Shown: positions 22,495-32,727, counted from the first letter of the stretch. The stretch: DNA of 64,000 nucleotides from Agrococcus beijingensis (GCF_030758955.1 NZ_CP132360.1:1115674-1179673), one strand, 5' to 3'. Notes: generated from the sequence alone by a model not told the origin. Numbers and translations: made by a program.

Positions 22495-22528
22495 CGCAGC
22501 CGGTGCTCGGCCGGGAGCACCGGCTGCG
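22495..22528 (-). promoter_or_regulatory. 14-bp hairpin at 5' end of LysM mRNA
   Basis: CGCAGCCGGTGCTC (22495-22508) pairs perfectly with 22515-22528, six-base loop. It begins about 7 bases after the expected transcription start and lies over 50 bases before the ATG, so it could protect the mRNA 5' end or act as attenuator. Confidence 0.7.
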
Positions 22529-22538
22529 AATCTCTGTT

Positions 22539-22554
22539 TCGAATGTACTTTCGA
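22539..22554 (-). promoter_or_regulatory. LexA box at LysM gene
   Basis: TCGAATGTACTTTCGA, close to the actinobacterial SOS consensus TCGAAC-N4-GTTCGA. It covers the TACATT -10 element of the LysM gene, ideal for repression. Confidence 0.75.
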
Positions 22555-22571
22555 TCCGGTGGATGCGTCAA
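22542..22571 (-). promoter_or_regulatory. Promoter of LysM gene
   Basis: Minus strand: -35 TTGACG (22566-22571), 18-base spacer, -10 TACATT (22542-22547). The best sigma-70-like promoter in the window. Confidence 0.7.
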
Positions 22572-22601
22572 GCCCTTCCGCGGAATCTCTCCACGACACG
22601 G

Positions 22602-22617
22602 TCGAACATCCGTTTGA
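22602..22617 (+). promoter_or_regulatory. LexA box at lexA
   Basis: TCGAACATCCGTTTGA, a near-perfect SOS box. It overlaps the -35 of the lexA promoter, consistent with autorepression. Confidence 0.85.
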
Positions 22618-22641
22618 TTCGGGCGTCCGGTCGGATACGCT
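22614..22641 (+). promoter_or_regulatory. Promoter of lexA
   Basis: -35 TTGATT (22614-22619), 16-base spacer, -10 TACGCT (22636-22641). Predicted leader about 108 bases. Confidence 0.6.
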
Positions 22642-22755
22642 TTCGAACCACGAGGAGTCAACCAAGGGCCACTGACATGCCTGGCGGAGACGACGAGCAG
22701 ACACCGGAGAGCAGGCATCCGGGACGAGCAGGAATCCCCACGAGCGGAGCGCGGC

Positions 22756-23382
22756 ATGACGAGGCAGCTGACCGAGAAGCAGCAGGCGATCCTGCAGGTG
22801 ATCCAGCGGGCCGTGCGCCAGCGCGGGTATCCGCCGAGCTACCGCGAGATCGGTGACGCCGTCGGCCTGTCGTCGCTGTCGAGCGTCACGCACCAGCTGG
22901 GGCAGCTCGAGCTCGCCGGCATGATCCGGCGCGATCCGTCGCGGCCGCGCGCCATCGAGGTGCTCGTGGCCGACGACAGCGTCGACGACTCGGCCGGCAG
23001 CATGGCCCAGGCGACCTTCGTGCCGCTCGTGGGCCGCATCGCAGCAGGCATCCCCATCACCGCCGAGCAGCAGGTCGAGGAGGTGCTGCCGCTGCCCAAG
23101 CAGCTCGTCGGCGACGGCGACCTGTTCATGCTGCGCGTCGTCGGCGACTCGATGATCGACGCGGCGATCTGCGACGGCGACTGGGTCGTCATCCGGCAGC
23201 AGCGCACCGCCGACAACGGAGACATGGTCGCCGCGATGCTCGACGGCGAGGCCACGGTGAAGGTGTTCAAGCAGCGCGACGGCCACACCTGGCTGCTGCC
23301 GCGCAATTCGGCGTTCGAGCCGATCCTCGGCGACGAGGCCGAGGTCCTGGGCCGTGTCGTCGCGGTGCTCCGCTCCGTCTAG
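22756..23382 (+). CDS. lexA: SOS repressor LexA
   Basis: Transcriptional repressor of the DNA-damage response that cleaves itself when bound to RecA filaments. 208 residues: winged helix-turn-helix (about 1-68), hinge, then the S24 peptidase domain. Cleavage site Ala97-Gly98, catalytic Ser132 in GDSM and Lys169 in ATVKVF are all present. Autorepression is suggested by the box at 22602. Stop codon interlocked with that of convergent hflX in CTAG. Confidence 0.97.
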   Translation: MTRQLTEKQQAILQVIQRAVRQRGYPPSYREIGDAVGLSSLSSVTHQLGQLELAGMIRRDPSRPRAIEVLVADDSVDDSAGSMAQATFVPLVGRIAAGIPITAEQQVEEVLPLPKQLVGDGDLFMLRVVGDSMIDAAICDGDWVVIRQQRTADNGDMVAAMLDGEATVKVFKQRDGHTWLLPRNSAFEPILGDEAEVLGRVVAVLRSV

Positions 23383-24875
23383 GCCCTGAACTCGGCGAGC
23401 TGGCCCGCCGCGGCCTCCGACACCATCGCGTCGATGCGCGTGCCCGCCTCGTCGTAGGCCTCGTGCAGCACCTCGAAGCGGTCGTGGAGCATCGCCACCA
23501 CGTCGCCGCGATCGAACGGCACCAGCAGGCTGATCGCCACCTCGGGCCGCGGCAGCATCTCGGCGATCCGGGCGAGCAGCTCGTCGATGCCCTCCCCCGT
23601 CCTCGCCGAGGCGAAGATCGCGTCGGGCTGCAGGCCGCGCAGCACCAGTCGGTCGTCGTCGGTCACCAGGTCGGCCTTGTTGAACACGACGATCTCGGGG
23701 ATCGAGCGAGCGCCCGTCTCGCCGAGCACGTCGCGCACCGTGGCGATCTGCGAGGCGGGGTCGGGGTGGCTGGCGTCGACGACGTGCACGATGAGCTCCG
23801 ACTCGGCGACCTCCTCGAGCGTCGAGCGGAACGCCTCGACCAGCTGGTGCGGCAGGTTGCGCACGAAGCCGACCGTGTCGGCGATGGTGAACTCGCGCCC
23901 GTCGGCCGTCGTCGCCTTGCGCACCGTGGCGTCGAGGGTCGCGAACAGCGCGTTCTCGACCAGCACGCCGGCGCCCGTGATGCGGTTGAGCAGGCTCGAC
24001 TTGCCGGCGTTCGTGTAGCCGGCGATGGCGACACCGGGCACCTCGAACCGGTCGCGGTTGGCTCGCTTCGCCTGCCGCGCAGGAGCGAAGCCCTTGATCT
24101 GCTTCCTCAGCCGGGCCATCCGGGTGTGGATGCGCCGTCGGTCGAGCTCGATCTTGGTCTCACCCGGGCCGCGCGATCCCATACCGGCGCCCTGGCCGCC
24201 CACCTGACCACCGGCCTGGCGCGACATCGACTCGCCCCAGCCGCGCAGCCTCGGCAGCAGGTACTCGAGCTGCGCGAGCTCGACCTGCGCCTTGCCCTCG
24301 CGGCTCTTGGCGTGCTGGCTGAAGATGTCGAGGATCACGGCGGTGCGGTCGATGACCTTGACCTTCACGCGGTCCTCCAGGGCGCGCCGCTGGCTCGGCG
24401 AGAGCTCGCTGTCGGCCACCACGGTGTCGGCGCCGAGCTCCTTGACGATCGCGGCCAGCTCCTCGGCCTTGCCGCTGCCGACATAGGTCGCGGGGTCCGG
24501 GTTCGGGCGACGCTGCAGCATGCCGTCGAGCACGCTCGCGCCCGCCGTCTCTGCCAGCGCTGCCAGCTCGCGCAAGGAGTTCTCGGCATCCTGCGCCGAG
24601 CCGCTGTAGACACCGACGAGCACGACGTTCTCGAGGCGCAGCTGTCGGTACTCGACCTCCGTGACGTCCTCGAGCTCGGTGCGGAGTCCGTCGACGCGAC
24701 GGAGCGCCGCACGCTCCTCCCGCTCGTACTGGGCGCCGTCGTGCTCGCTCGTGACGTCGCCCTCCTGCAGCGCGTCGGCGCGCGACGAGAGCAGCTCGCC
24801 CTCGCCTGGCTCTGCCCACGCGAGGATGCGCTCCATCGCGCGGCCCCGGTCGTCACTGCCCTGCGGTTCAGCCAT
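23379..24875 (-). CDS. hflX: GTPase HflX
   Basis: Ribosome-associated GTPase that rescues or splits stalled ribosomes. 498 residues: an N-terminal HflX domain ([19 protein letters not shown]), a Gly-rich middle ([20 protein letters not shown]), and a G domain with G1 [11 protein letters not shown]3 DTVGFV and G4 NKAD. The ATG at 24875 with AAGGAAG upstream was taken; the open frame runs further upstream but overlaps the divergent methyltransferase gene. Confidence 0.93.
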   Translation of the reverse strand: MAEPQGSDDRGRAMERILAWAEPGEGELLSSRADALQEGDVTSEHDGAQYEREERAALRRVDGLRTELEDVTEVEYRQLRLENVVLVGVYSGSAQDAENSLRELAALAETAGASVLDGMLQRRPNPDPATYVGSGKAEELAAIVKELGADTVVADSELSPSQRRALEDRVKVKVIDRTAVILDIFSQHAKSREGKAQVELAQLEYLLPRLRGWGESMSRQAGGQVGGQGAGMGSRGPGETKIELDRRRIHTRMARLRKQIKGFAPARQAKRANRDRFEVPGVAIAGYTNAGKSSLLNRITGAGVLVENALFATLDATVRKATTADGREFTIADTVGFVRNLPHQLVEAFRSTLEEVAESELIVHVVDASHPDPASQIATVRDVLGETGARSIPEIVVFNKADLVTDDDRLVLRGLQPDAIFASARTGEGIDELLARIAEMLPRPEVAISLLVPFDRGDVVAMLHDRFEVLHEAYDEAGTRIDAMVSEAAAGQLAEFRA

Positions 24876-24889
24876 GGTGCTTCCTTCTG

Positions 24890-24895
24890 TACTGT
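24890..24895 (+). promoter_or_regulatory. -10 element of methyltransferase gene
   Basis: TACTGT seven bases before the GTG start; a leaderless arrangement. Confidence 0.45.
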
Positions 24896-24902
24896 CGAAT
24901 CC

Positions 24903-25508
24903 GTGTCGGACCACTACTTCTCGCCCGAGCCTGCGGCGCCCCAGACGCTGCGCACGATCCGGGTCCCGCTCGACGGCGTCGAGCGAGAGCTGGTCACGGC
25001 CACCGGCGTCTTCTCCGGCGACCGCCTCGATGTCGGCACCGCGGTGCTGCTCGATGCCGTGCCCACGCCTCCCCAGACCGGCGATCTGCTCGATCTCGGC
25101 TGCGGCTGGGGGCCGATCGCCGCGACGCTGGCGCTCCGCTCCCCCGCCGCCCGGGTGTGGGCGGTCGATGTCAACGCCCGTGCGCTCTCGCTCGTCGAGC
25201 GGAATGCCGAGCTGCTCAGCATAGCGAACATCACGCCTGCGCTCCCCGCGTCGGTGCCTGCCGACGTGCGCTTCGCCGCCATCTGGTCGAACCCGCCGAT
25301 CCGCATCGGCAAGCAGCAGCTGCACGAGCTGCTCGAGACCTGGATCCCGCGTCTCGAGCCGGGCGCGACCGCATGGCTCGTCGTGCAGAAGCACCTGGGG
25401 GCCGACTCGCTCGTGCGCTGGCTGGCCGAGCGCTTCGACGGGTACGACGTCGAGCGTGCCGGCTCCAAGAAGACGTATCGCATCATCGCCGTCACGGCGC
25501 CGGACTGA
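24903..25508 (+). CDS. Class I SAM methyltransferase (RsmC-like)
   Basis: 201 residues of the MTS/RsmC-type family: SAM-binding LLDLGCGWGPIAATLAL, acidic ribose contact VWAVDVNARAL and the SNPP catalytic motif (SNPPIR) typical of N-methyltransferases acting on G or A in RNA. It corresponds to a single catalytic domain, half the length of enterobacterial RsmC. rRNA is a likely target but not proven. GTG start. Its 3' end overlaps the convergent dapF by 17 bases. Confidence 0.85.
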   Translation: MSDHYFSPEPAAPQTLRTIRVPLDGVERELVTATGVFSGDRLDVGTAVLLDAVPTPPQTGDLLDLGCGWGPIAATLALRSPAARVWAVDVNARALSLVERNAELLSIANITPALPASVPADVRFAAIWSNPPIRIGKQQLHELLETWIPRLEPGATAWLVVQKHLGADSLVRWLAERFDGYDVERAGSKKTYRIIAVTAPD

Positions 25509-26358
25509 GCGTCTCTCCTCGGAAGACGATCTCCGCCGGTCCGGTCAGCCAGGCGTGGCCGCGCTCGTCGATGTCAACCTCGAGCCTGCCGCCAGGGACG
25601 TCGACGATCCACCGGTCTGCCGCATCCCCCGACCAGTGCCTGGTGGCCAGTGCCGCCGCGACGGCGCCGGTGCCGCACGAGAGCGTCTCGCCCACGCCGC
25701 GCTCGTGCACGCGCATGCGGATGGCGCCGACACCGTCGGCGATCGCGCCGGGGACCACGAACTCGACGTTCGCGCCGTGCTCCGCGACCGGCTCCAGCGC
25801 GGGCGCCCGGTGCAGGTCGAGCCCGGCCAGCTCGGCTTCGCTGGCCAGGGCGACGACGACGTGCGGGTTGCCGGTGGCGACGTCGAGGCCCGGCCGGTCG
25901 ACCTCGAGGCCATCGGTCGCCACGAGGCGGGTGCCGCCCAGCTCGAACGGGCCGATGTCGACCGAGAGCAGGTCGCCGCGCCGCACGACGCGCTTCAGCC
26001 CGTCGCGGGTGGCGATGTCGATGGCGGCACCGTCGGGCAGGTCGACCAGCCCCGACTCGGTCAGGAACCGCACGAACACGCGCACGCCGTTGCCGCACAT
26101 CTCGCTCAGGGAGCCGTCGGCGTTCCAGTAGTCCATCGCCCAGGTGCCGGTCGGCGCGGCGTCGAGCACCTCATCGCCGGTGGAGCCTGCGCGCACGGCT
26201 CGGATCACGCCGTCGCCGCCGACCCCGAACCGTCGGTCGGCCAGCGAGCGAACGGTCTCCGCGCTGAGCGGCGCTGCGCCGTCGGCATCGGCGACGAGCA
26301 CGAAGTCGTTCCCCGTGCCGTGGCCCTTGGAGAAGGGCGGGATGCCGTGGTGCGTCAT
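25492..26358 (-). CDS. dapF: Diaminopimelate epimerase
   Basis: Cofactor-free epimerase that makes meso-diaminopimelate for lysine and cell wall. 288 residues, with the two catalytic cysteines in MCGNGVRVF and SCGTGAVAAA and the N-terminal GTGNDFVLV. The ATG overlaps the miaA stop (ATGA). dapA and dapB lie 17-22 kb away in the same window. Confidence 0.95.
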   Translation of the reverse strand: MTHHGIPPFSKGHGTGNDFVLVADADGAAPLSAETVRSLADRRFGVGGDGVIRAVRAGSTGDEVLDAAPTGTWAMDYWNADGSLSEMCGNGVRVFVRFLTESGLVDLPDGAAIDIATRDGLKRVVRRGDLLSVDIGPFELGGTRLVATDGLEVDRPGLDVATGNPHVVVALASEAELAGLDLHRAPALEPVAEHGANVEFVVPGAIADGVGAIRMRVHERGVGETLSCGTGAVAAALATRHWSGDAADRWIVDVPGGRLEVDIDERGHAWLTGPAEIVFRGETLSPAP

Positions 26359-27263
26359 GCTTCCAGGCTAGCGACCGCGCGCTGTGCCAGGTCAGCGGCG
26401 TCCGCTGCAGGCGAAGCCGGATATCGCTGGAACCACGACACCTGCCTGCGGGCGTAGCGGCGGGTGAGCGCCTGCGTGCGCTCGATCGCCTCCGCCTCGC
26501 CGATGACGCCGTCGAGCTGGTCGAGCGCCTGGCGGTAGCCGATCGCCTGCTGGGCGGTGGTGCCGCGCTCGATGCCGGCAGCACGCAGCGCACGCGCCTC
26601 GTCGAGCAGGCCGAGCGCCCACATCTGCTCGACGCGCGCGTCGAGGCGCCCCACCAGCTCGGCGCGCTCGACCCGCTCGTGCTGGATGATCGTCGGCCGC
26701 AGCAGCGACTCCTCGGGCGGCAGCCCCACCCGGAACGGCTCGCCGGTGAGCGTCACCGCCTCCAGGGCGCGCACGAGACGGCGGCCGTTGTGGGGGCCGA
26801 TCGCCTGCGCGGCCGCCGGGTCGACGCGCTGCAGCCGGCCGTGGATCGCCGCGGCTCCGGTCTCCCCGAGCTCGGCCTCGAGCTGCGCCCGCAGCGCATC
26901 GTCGGTCGCGGGGAACGCGAAGTCGTAGAGGACGCTGGATGCGTACAGGCCGCTGCCGCCGACCAGGATCGGCACCGCGCGGCGCCGGTCGATGCCCAGG
27001 AGGATCTCGAGCGCCGCGGTGCGGTAGCCGGCGACCGCGGCGTCCTGCCACGGATCGAGCACGTCGAGCAGGTGGTGGGGATGCCCGCGTCGCTCGTCGA
27101 CACCCGCCTTCGCGGTGCCGATGTCCATGCCGCGGTAGAGCTGCATGGCGTCGCAGTTGACGATCTCGGCGACGGCGCCCAGCGCGACCACCGCGTCGGC
27201 GATGTCGAGCGACTTCGCCGTCTTGCCTGTGCCGGTCGCGCCGACGACGGCGATGAGCGTCAC
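26355..27263 (-). CDS. miaA: tRNA dimethylallyltransferase
   Basis: Adds the isopentenyl group to A37 of tRNAs reading UNN codons. 302 residues with P-loop GATGTGKT near the N-terminus, DAMQLYRGMDIGTAK and the C-terminal RRYARRQVSWFQR tRNA-binding segment. GTG start, no obvious -10 directly upstream; probably co-transcribed with dapF. Usually close to miaB, from which it is separated here by an SGNH hydrolase gene. Confidence 0.95.
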   Translation of the reverse strand: MTLIAVVGATGTGKTAKSLDIADAVVALGAVAEIVNCDAMQLYRGMDIGTAKAGVDERRGHPHHLLDVLDPWQDAAVAGYRTAALEILLGIDRRRAVPILVGGSGLYASSVLYDFAFPATDDALRAQLEAELGETGAAAIHGRLQRVDPAAAQAIGPHNGRRLVRALEAVTLTGEPFRVGLPPEESLLRPTIIQHERVERAELVGRLDARVEQMWALGLLDEARALRAAGIERGTTAQQAIGYRQALDQLDGVIGEAEAIERTQALTRRYARRQVSWFQRYPASPAADAADLAQRAVASLEA

Positions 27264-27350
27264 GCGGGGATGCTCGGCATCGAGCAGACGGGTGCTGGCG
27301 TCAGGGGCATGCCCCCAGCGTAGCCACGGCTGCGGCGGCCCAGCACGGGC

Positions 27351-28199
27351 TCACGGCGCCGCCCACTGCGTCGTCGGCCAGGTGATGCTCGACAGGCGCG
27401 CCTGGCCGGCGGCCGAGGGGTGGAAGTAGTCGCGCGTCGAGATGTCGGTCCTGGCGAAGGCATAGGCCGCGACCGCGCCCCCGTCGTAGCGGCAGCCCAC
27501 CACCGCCGCGCACGCCTCCTGCAGCGCGCCGTTGTACTCGTCCACCCGCTGCTGCACAGCGGCGCGTCGCTGCACGTCGGCCGGCTGCGTGCTGCTGGGG
27601 TTCGCGAGCATCGACTGGCAGATGCGCAGCAGGCTCCAGGTGATCCTGGCGCTGCTGCTGGTGCGGTTGACCTCATAGAGGCGCTGCAGGCTCGGGATGC
27701 TCGCGACGAAGATCTGCGGGGCGGCCGGGCTGGCGGCGAGGGTGCCGAGCGCAGTCTGGACGTTGGTCCTGAACGTCGCGGTGGGCGTCATCTCGGCCAC
27801 CGTGCGGGTGCAGGCGTCGTTGGCGCCGATCTCGATCGTGACGTACTGGGCGTTCTGCCGGACCGCGTTCTGCGCCTGCGCGTCGAGTGCCGAGGAGCGC
27901 GCACCGGAGACCGCGTCGTTGTAGGCGACCAGGCTCGTGGCGCCGGCGGCCCGAAGCCGCAGCAGGTGCGATGCCACGCCGGCACTCGATCCCGTGGCCC
28001 AGCTGTTCTGCGCGCAGCCCGACCAGCTGCTGCACGACGAGACCCCGAGCGTGATCGAATCGCCGAGTGCCGCCATGCGCGCGACCTGTGATGGCGGAGC
28101 GGCGTGCGCAGCGGTCGCCGAGACGACCGATCCCGAGAGCACGAGCGCTGCAGCCGCGAGGACGGCGAGCGCGTGGCGAGCGGTGTGCGGAACGCCCAT
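27351..28199 (-). CDS. Secreted SGNH/GDSL hydrolase
   Basis: Exported esterase or lipase-like enzyme, 282 residues. Signal peptide of about 33 residues (LAVLAAAALVLSGSVVSATAAHAA, cleavage after AHA-A). Block I nucleophile in ALGDSITLG, block III GANDAC and block V DYFHPSAAGQ give the Ser-Asp-His triad. Several cysteines suggest disulfides. ATG preceded by GGGAGGAG; -10 TACGGT at 28232-28237. Substrate unknown. It interrupts the miaB-miaA neighbourhood. Confidence 0.87.
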   Translation of the reverse strand: MGVPHTARHALAVLAAAALVLSGSVVSATAAHAAPPSQVARMAALGDSITLGVSSCSSWSGCAQNSWATGSSAGVASHLLRLRAAGATSLVAYNDAVSGARSSALDAQAQNAVRQNAQYVTIEIGANDACTRTVAEMTPTATFRTNVQTALGTLAASPAAPQIFVASIPSLQRLYEVNRTSSSARITWSLLRICQSMLANPSSTQPADVQRRAAVQQRVDEYNGALQEACAAVVGCRYDGGAVAAYAFARTDISTRDYFHPSAAGQARLSSITWPTTQWAAP

Positions 28200-28286
28200 G
28201 ACGGGCTCCTCCCATAACGGTGTTTGCGCGCACCGTACACCCGGGGATGTGCGTGGGCAAGCAGCCCGCTGCGGGTCTCCTGCCGC

Positions 28287-29777
28287 TCAGGCTCCGGTGC
28301 CGACGCGGAGCGTCGGCAGGCCCAGCGAGACGCTCCCGCGGGCACTGCCGGGCGTCGCGACGCCGCTCGGCACGGCGCAGGAGTCGGCCTCGGCGCGATC
28401 CCAGGCATCGCCGGCACGGGTGCGGCGCAGCGCCAGCGGCCCCGCATCGGCGATGAGGTGGAACGGCGCTGCCTGCGTGATCTCCACGGTGACGACGTCG
28501 CCGGGGCGCGGCGCATGCTCGCCGGGCGCGAAGTGCACCAGCCGGTTGTCCTCGGCGCGGCCGGAGAGCCGGTGCGTCTCCGCATCCTTCTTGCCCTCGC
28601 CGACGGAGACCAGCACCTGCGCCACCTGGCCGACCTGCCGCTGGTTCTCCTCGAACGCGATGTGGTCCTGCAGCGCCACGAGCCGCTCGAAGCGCTCCTG
28701 CACGATCTGCTTGGGCACCTGGTCGGGCATCGTCGCGGCGGGCGTGCCGGGCCGGATCGAGTACTGGAAGGTGAAGGCCGACGCGAATCGCGACGCCTCG
28801 ACCACCCGCATGGTCTCGGCGAAGTCCTCCTCGGTCTCGCCGGGGAAGCCGACGATGATGTCGGTCGTGATGGCGGCGTTCGGGATGCGCTCGCGAACGC
28901 GGTCGAGGATCCCGAGGAACTTGGTGGAGCGGTAGGAGCGCCGCATGGCCTTCAGCACGCGATCGGAGCCCGACTGCAGCGGCATGTGCAGCTGCGGCAT
29001 GACCGCCGGGGTCTCAGCCATGGCGTCGATGACGTCGTCGGTGAAGGCCGCCGGATGGGGGCTCGTGAACCGGATCCGCTCGAGGCCGTCGATGTCGCCG
29101 GCCGCACGCAGCAGCTTGCCGAACGCGAGCCGGTCACCGAACTCGACGCCGTAGGAGTTCACGTTCTGACCGAGCAGCGTGACCTCGATCGCACCGTCGT
29201 CGACCAGCGCCTGCACCTCGGCGAGGATCTCGCCCGGGCGGCGGTCGCGCTCCTTGCCGCGCAGCGACGGCACGATGCAGAACGTGCAGGTGTTGTTGCA
29301 GCCGACCGAGATCGAGACCCAGCCGGCGTAGGTCGACTCCCGCTTGGTGGGCAGCGTCGACGGGAAGACCTCGAGCGACTCGAGGATCTCGACCGCGGCC
29401 TCGCCGTTGTGCCGGCTGCGCTCGAGCAGGGTCGGCAGGGACCCGATGTTGTGGGTGCCGAAGACGACGTCGACCCACGGCGCCTTCTCGATGATGGTCG
29501 AGCGGTCCTTCTGCGCCAGGCATCCGCCGACGGCGATCTGGAAGCCGGGCCGCTCGCGCTTGGTCTTCGCGAGGTAGCCGAGGTGGCCGTAGAGCTTCTG
29601 GTCGGCGTTCTCGCGCACCGCGCAGGTGTTGATGACGATGACGTCGGGCGCACCGTCGAGCGCCTCGGCGTAGCCGGCCTCCTCGAGCGATCCGCGCAGC
29701 CGCTCGGAGTCATGCACGTTCATCTGGCACCCGAAGGTCTTGACCTCGTAGGTGCGTGGCGCGGTCGTCGTGGGCAT
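28287..29777 (-). CDS. miaB: tRNA-2-methylthio-N6-dimethylallyladenosine synthase
   Basis: Radical-SAM methylthiotransferase acting on i6A37 made by MiaA. 496 residues: UPF0004 domain with three cluster cysteines (GCQMN, CAVRENA, GCLAQ), radical-SAM CxxxCxxC in [12 protein letters not shown] and a C-terminal TRAM domain, then a short unconserved tail. The ATG at 29777 gives [26 protein letters not shown] lies six bases upstream; the GGAGGC between them is too close to serve as ribosome-binding site. Confidence 0.95.
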   Translation of the reverse strand: MPTTTAPRTYEVKTFGCQMNVHDSERLRGSLEEAGYAEALDGAPDVIVINTCAVRENADQKLYGHLGYLAKTKRERPGFQIAVGGCLAQKDRSTIIEKAPWVDVVFGTHNIGSLPTLLERSRHNGEAAVEILESLEVFPSTLPTKRESTYAGWVSISVGCNNTCTFCIVPSLRGKERDRRPGEILAEVQALVDDGAIEVTLLGQNVNSYGVEFGDRLAFGKLLRAAGDIDGLERIRFTSPHPAAFTDDVIDAMAETPAVMPQLHMPLQSGSDRVLKAMRRSYRSTKFLGILDRVRERIPNAAITTDIIVGFPGETEEDFAETMRVVEASRFASAFTFQYSIRPGTPAATMPDQVPKQIVQERFERLVALQDHIAFEENQRQVGQVAQVLVSVGEGKKDAETHRLSGRAEDNRLVHFAPGEHAPRPGDVVTVEITQAAPFHLIADAGPLALRRTRAGDAWDRAEADSCAVPSGVATPGSARGSVSLGLPTLRVGTGA

Positions 29778-29783
29778 GCCTCC

Positions 29784-29789
29784 AGGGTA
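29784..29789 (-). promoter_or_regulatory. -10 element of miaB (leaderless type)
   Basis: TACCCT, minus strand, six bases before ATG; same TACCCT-GGAGGC block as at dapA. Confidence 0.55.
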
Positions 29790-29811
29790 CCGAGCGGCAC
29801 GCGGAGCGGCG

Positions 29812-30282
29812 TCAGCCCGGTCGCTGCTCGAGCTCGATCGTGCCACTCGGTGCATCGCTCGCTGAGCAGGTGTACGGCGCGCTGATCGTCTGCGCCGCCG
29901 CGTCGAAGGCCCCGACGTAGGTGCAGGTGCCGTAGGGGCCGCCGAAGGTGACGAGCCAGGTGAGCGTGTCGCCGTCGGCGCTCCAGGTGTCTCCCTCGCG
30001 GCTGTAGCGCTCGCCGAAGGAGAAGTACGTCAGCTGCCCGCCCTCCTCGAAGTCGAAGGTGACGCTGTCGCCCTCCGAGTCGCGGCCTCCCCAGCGGGTG
30101 CCGGCGATCTCACTGAGCGTCTCGACGCGCGGCAGCGCCTCGGCGGTCGGACTGGCCGACGCTTCGTCCGACGCGGACGTGCTCGAGACGGGTGACGTGG
30201 TCGAGCCTGGCGGCGCTGGCGACGACGCGCAGGCCGTCGCGGTCAGCGCGACGACGACCGCCGCGGCGAGTGCTGCCTTCAT
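29812..30282 (-). CDS. Putative lipoprotein, paralogue of neighbour
   Basis: 156 residues. Hydrophobic signal [18 protein letters not shown] with a permissive lipobox (ATAC), then a Ser/Thr/Pro linker and a small beta-rich domain (about 55-150) with the pattern [11 protein letters not shown]-rich turns and W residues. The domain resembles that of the next upstream lipoprotein (AGSSWSG...DGTI), so the two look like tandem paralogues. Function unknown. TACGGT six bases before ATG. Confidence 0.75.
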   Translation of the reverse strand: MKAALAAAVVVALTATACASSPAPPGSTTSPVSSTSASDEASASPTAEALPRVETLSEIAGTRWGGRDSEGDSVTFDFEEGGQLTYFSFGERYSREGDTWSADGDTLTWLVTFGGPYGTCTYVGAFDAAAQTISAPYTCSASDAPSGTIELEQRPG

Positions 30283-30288
30283 GGCCAG

Positions 30289-30294
30289 ACCGTA
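30289..30294 (-). promoter_or_regulatory. -10 element of first lipoprotein gene
   Basis: TACGGT, minus strand, six bases before ATG. Confidence 0.5.
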
Positions 30295-30360
30295 CGACCG
30301 CCGCTGGGTGGCGACAAGGGCCCTTGCAGAACGCTCGGGCGATGCCGCGCCCGGCGCTGC

Positions 30361-30480
30361 GCGGATCAGTCCAGCGCCGCGCGGATCAGCCCAGCGCCGT
30401 GCGGATCAGCCCAGCGCCGTGCGGATCAGCCCAGCGCTGCGCGGATCAGCCCAGCGCCGTGCGGATCAGCCCTGCGTCGC
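30361..30480. repeat. 20-bp tandem array, six units
   Basis: Six uninterrupted 20-bp units (GCGGATCAGCCCAGCGCCGT type) at 30361, 30381, 30401, 30421, 30441 and 30461, with few substitutions; a degenerate partial unit precedes. There are no spacers, so it is not a CRISPR. The stop codon of the lipoprotein gene at 30466 lies inside the last unit. Confidence 0.95.
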
Positions 30481-30894
30481 GTTGAGCGTGTAGGAGGTGC
30501 CGTTGGTGCCCTCGCCCGACAGCTGCATCTGGCCGTCAGCGGCTGTGCCGGTCAGCGTCACGTCGAAGGTGTCGTTCTCGAGCCCGGTGATGGTCATCTC
30601 CAGATCGCCGGTGTCGCCCGACCAGACGTCGGCGGACGAGTCGTACGTCTGGCCCGAGTCGCCCCACACCGTGATGTCGATCGTGCCGTCGTCAGCGAGC
30701 GTGAAGCCGAACGGGTCGGCGATGCCGGGCATGCTGCCGCTCCAGCTGGAGCCCGCGAGCTCCTCCACCTCGCCGGCGGGAGCCTGCGAGCCGGTCGAGG
30801 AACCCACGACCGGCGGGAGCTGGATGCAGCCCGTCAGCGCGAGCATGGAGGCTGCTGCGATCGCCGGCAGCGCGAGGAACCTGGTCGTCTTCAT
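30466..30894 (-). CDS. Putative lipoprotein
   Basis: 142 residues. Signal peptide with lipobox LTGC, Cys23 lipidated, a short Ser/Pro linker, then a beta-rich domain (about 50-140) with ELAGSSWSGS, LADDGTIDITVWG and repeated DTGDLEMTITGLEND turns. Its domain is similar in layout to the neighbouring lipoprotein at 29812. Function unknown. TACGTT seven bases before the ATG. The 3' end runs into a 20-bp tandem array, so the last residues or the stop may vary between strains. Confidence 0.78.
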   Translation of the reverse strand: MKTTRFLALPAIAAASMLALTGCIQLPPVVGSSTGSQAPAGEVEELAGSSWSGSMPGIADPFGFTLADDGTIDITVWGDSGQTYDSSADVWSGDTGDLEMTITGLENDTFDVTLTGTAADGQMQLSGEGTNGTSYTLNATQG

Positions 30895-30901
30895 GGGCAC
30901 A

Positions 30902-30907
30902 AACGTA
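30902..30907 (-). promoter_or_regulatory. -10 element of second lipoprotein gene
   Basis: TACGTT, minus strand, seven bases before ATG. Confidence 0.45.
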
Positions 30908-30956
30908 GCCCGCGCCGGTGCTGGCTGTCTGCGAGCACGCCGCACTCGGGATCGAC

Positions 30957-31546
30957 TCAGCGGAACCGCGGTCCGCGCGGCCGCGAGCGCTCGATCGCGA
31001 TGCGCACGGCGCCGCCGCTGAAGCCTCGCCGCTGCAGCCAGGCAGCCAGGCGTCGCTCAGCCGTCTCGTCGTCGAGCGAGCCCATCCTGCGACGTCGGTC
31101 GGCTGCCGCGTCGATCGCCCGCTGCAGCTCGTCATCGCGGTCGGGCTCGTCGAGCACCGACGGGTCGAGCCCTCGCTTGCGCAGCTCGGCCACGATGCCG
31201 CGCTCCCCCAGCTGCTTGCGCTCACGGAGGCGCTCGGCCTCGTCGCGCGCGAGCTGCGCGTCGTCGAGATAGCCGTCGCGCTCGAGGCCGTCGAGCACGG
31301 CCGCGCGCACATCGGTCTCGACATCGCGCTTCGCGAGCGACCGGTCGAGCTCGAGCCGGGAGGCCGCCCGCCTCCCGAGCGCGCGGAGCGCCATCGAGCG
31401 CGCCGCCTCCTCGTTGACGCGCTCCACGTCGCGCTCATCGTCGGCCGCAGGATCCTCCAGCGGACCGACGTGCTCGTCGGCGCCCTCGCCGCGCTCCGCG
31501 ATCCAGGCGGAGAGCCGCGTGACGCCGGCGAGCTGGTCGCGGTCGC

Positions 31547-31550
<4 letters not shown>
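30957..31550 (-). CDS. recX: RecA regulator RecX
   Basis: RecX binds RecA and limits filament growth. 197 residues, largely helical three-helix modules, highly charged ([26 protein letters not shown]). A variable acidic N-terminal stretch precedes the conserved part. GTG start overlapping the recA stop (GTGA), hence coupled to recA. Confidence 0.93.
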
Positions 31551-32611
<1,061 letters not shown>

Positions 32612-32713
32612 TGCAGGGCCTTCCGTTGGTGGTGCGCTCACGCTACGTCGGACCGCTGACATGCGTGCGGCCCAGGCGCCCGGCTGTGGATGACGGGCGT
32701 CCTCGTGCAGATC

Positions 32714-32719
32714 ACACTA
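32714..32719 (-). promoter_or_regulatory. Possible -10 of recA
   Basis: TAGTGT on the minus strand just downstream of the LexA box; no clear -35, which would fall within the box. Confidence 0.4.
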
Positions 32720-32727
32720 CGCGCGGA

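Larger units (their letters stand above)
22443..22755. other. lexA-lysM divergent intergenic region
   Basis: This 313-base gene-free stretch holds both promoters, two LexA boxes, a 14-bp hairpin in the LysM-gene leader and about 110 bases of lexA leader. No further conserved element was recognised in the lexA leader (22645-22745). Confidence 0.8.

Noticed and set aside
22641..22656. Third LexA box in the lexA leader (TCGAACCACGAGGAGT)
   Set aside because: Only the left half-site matches the consensus.
30361..30480. Possible CRISPR or coding repeat
   Set aside because: No spacers, and the frame does not continue a conserved protein; treated as a tandem array.
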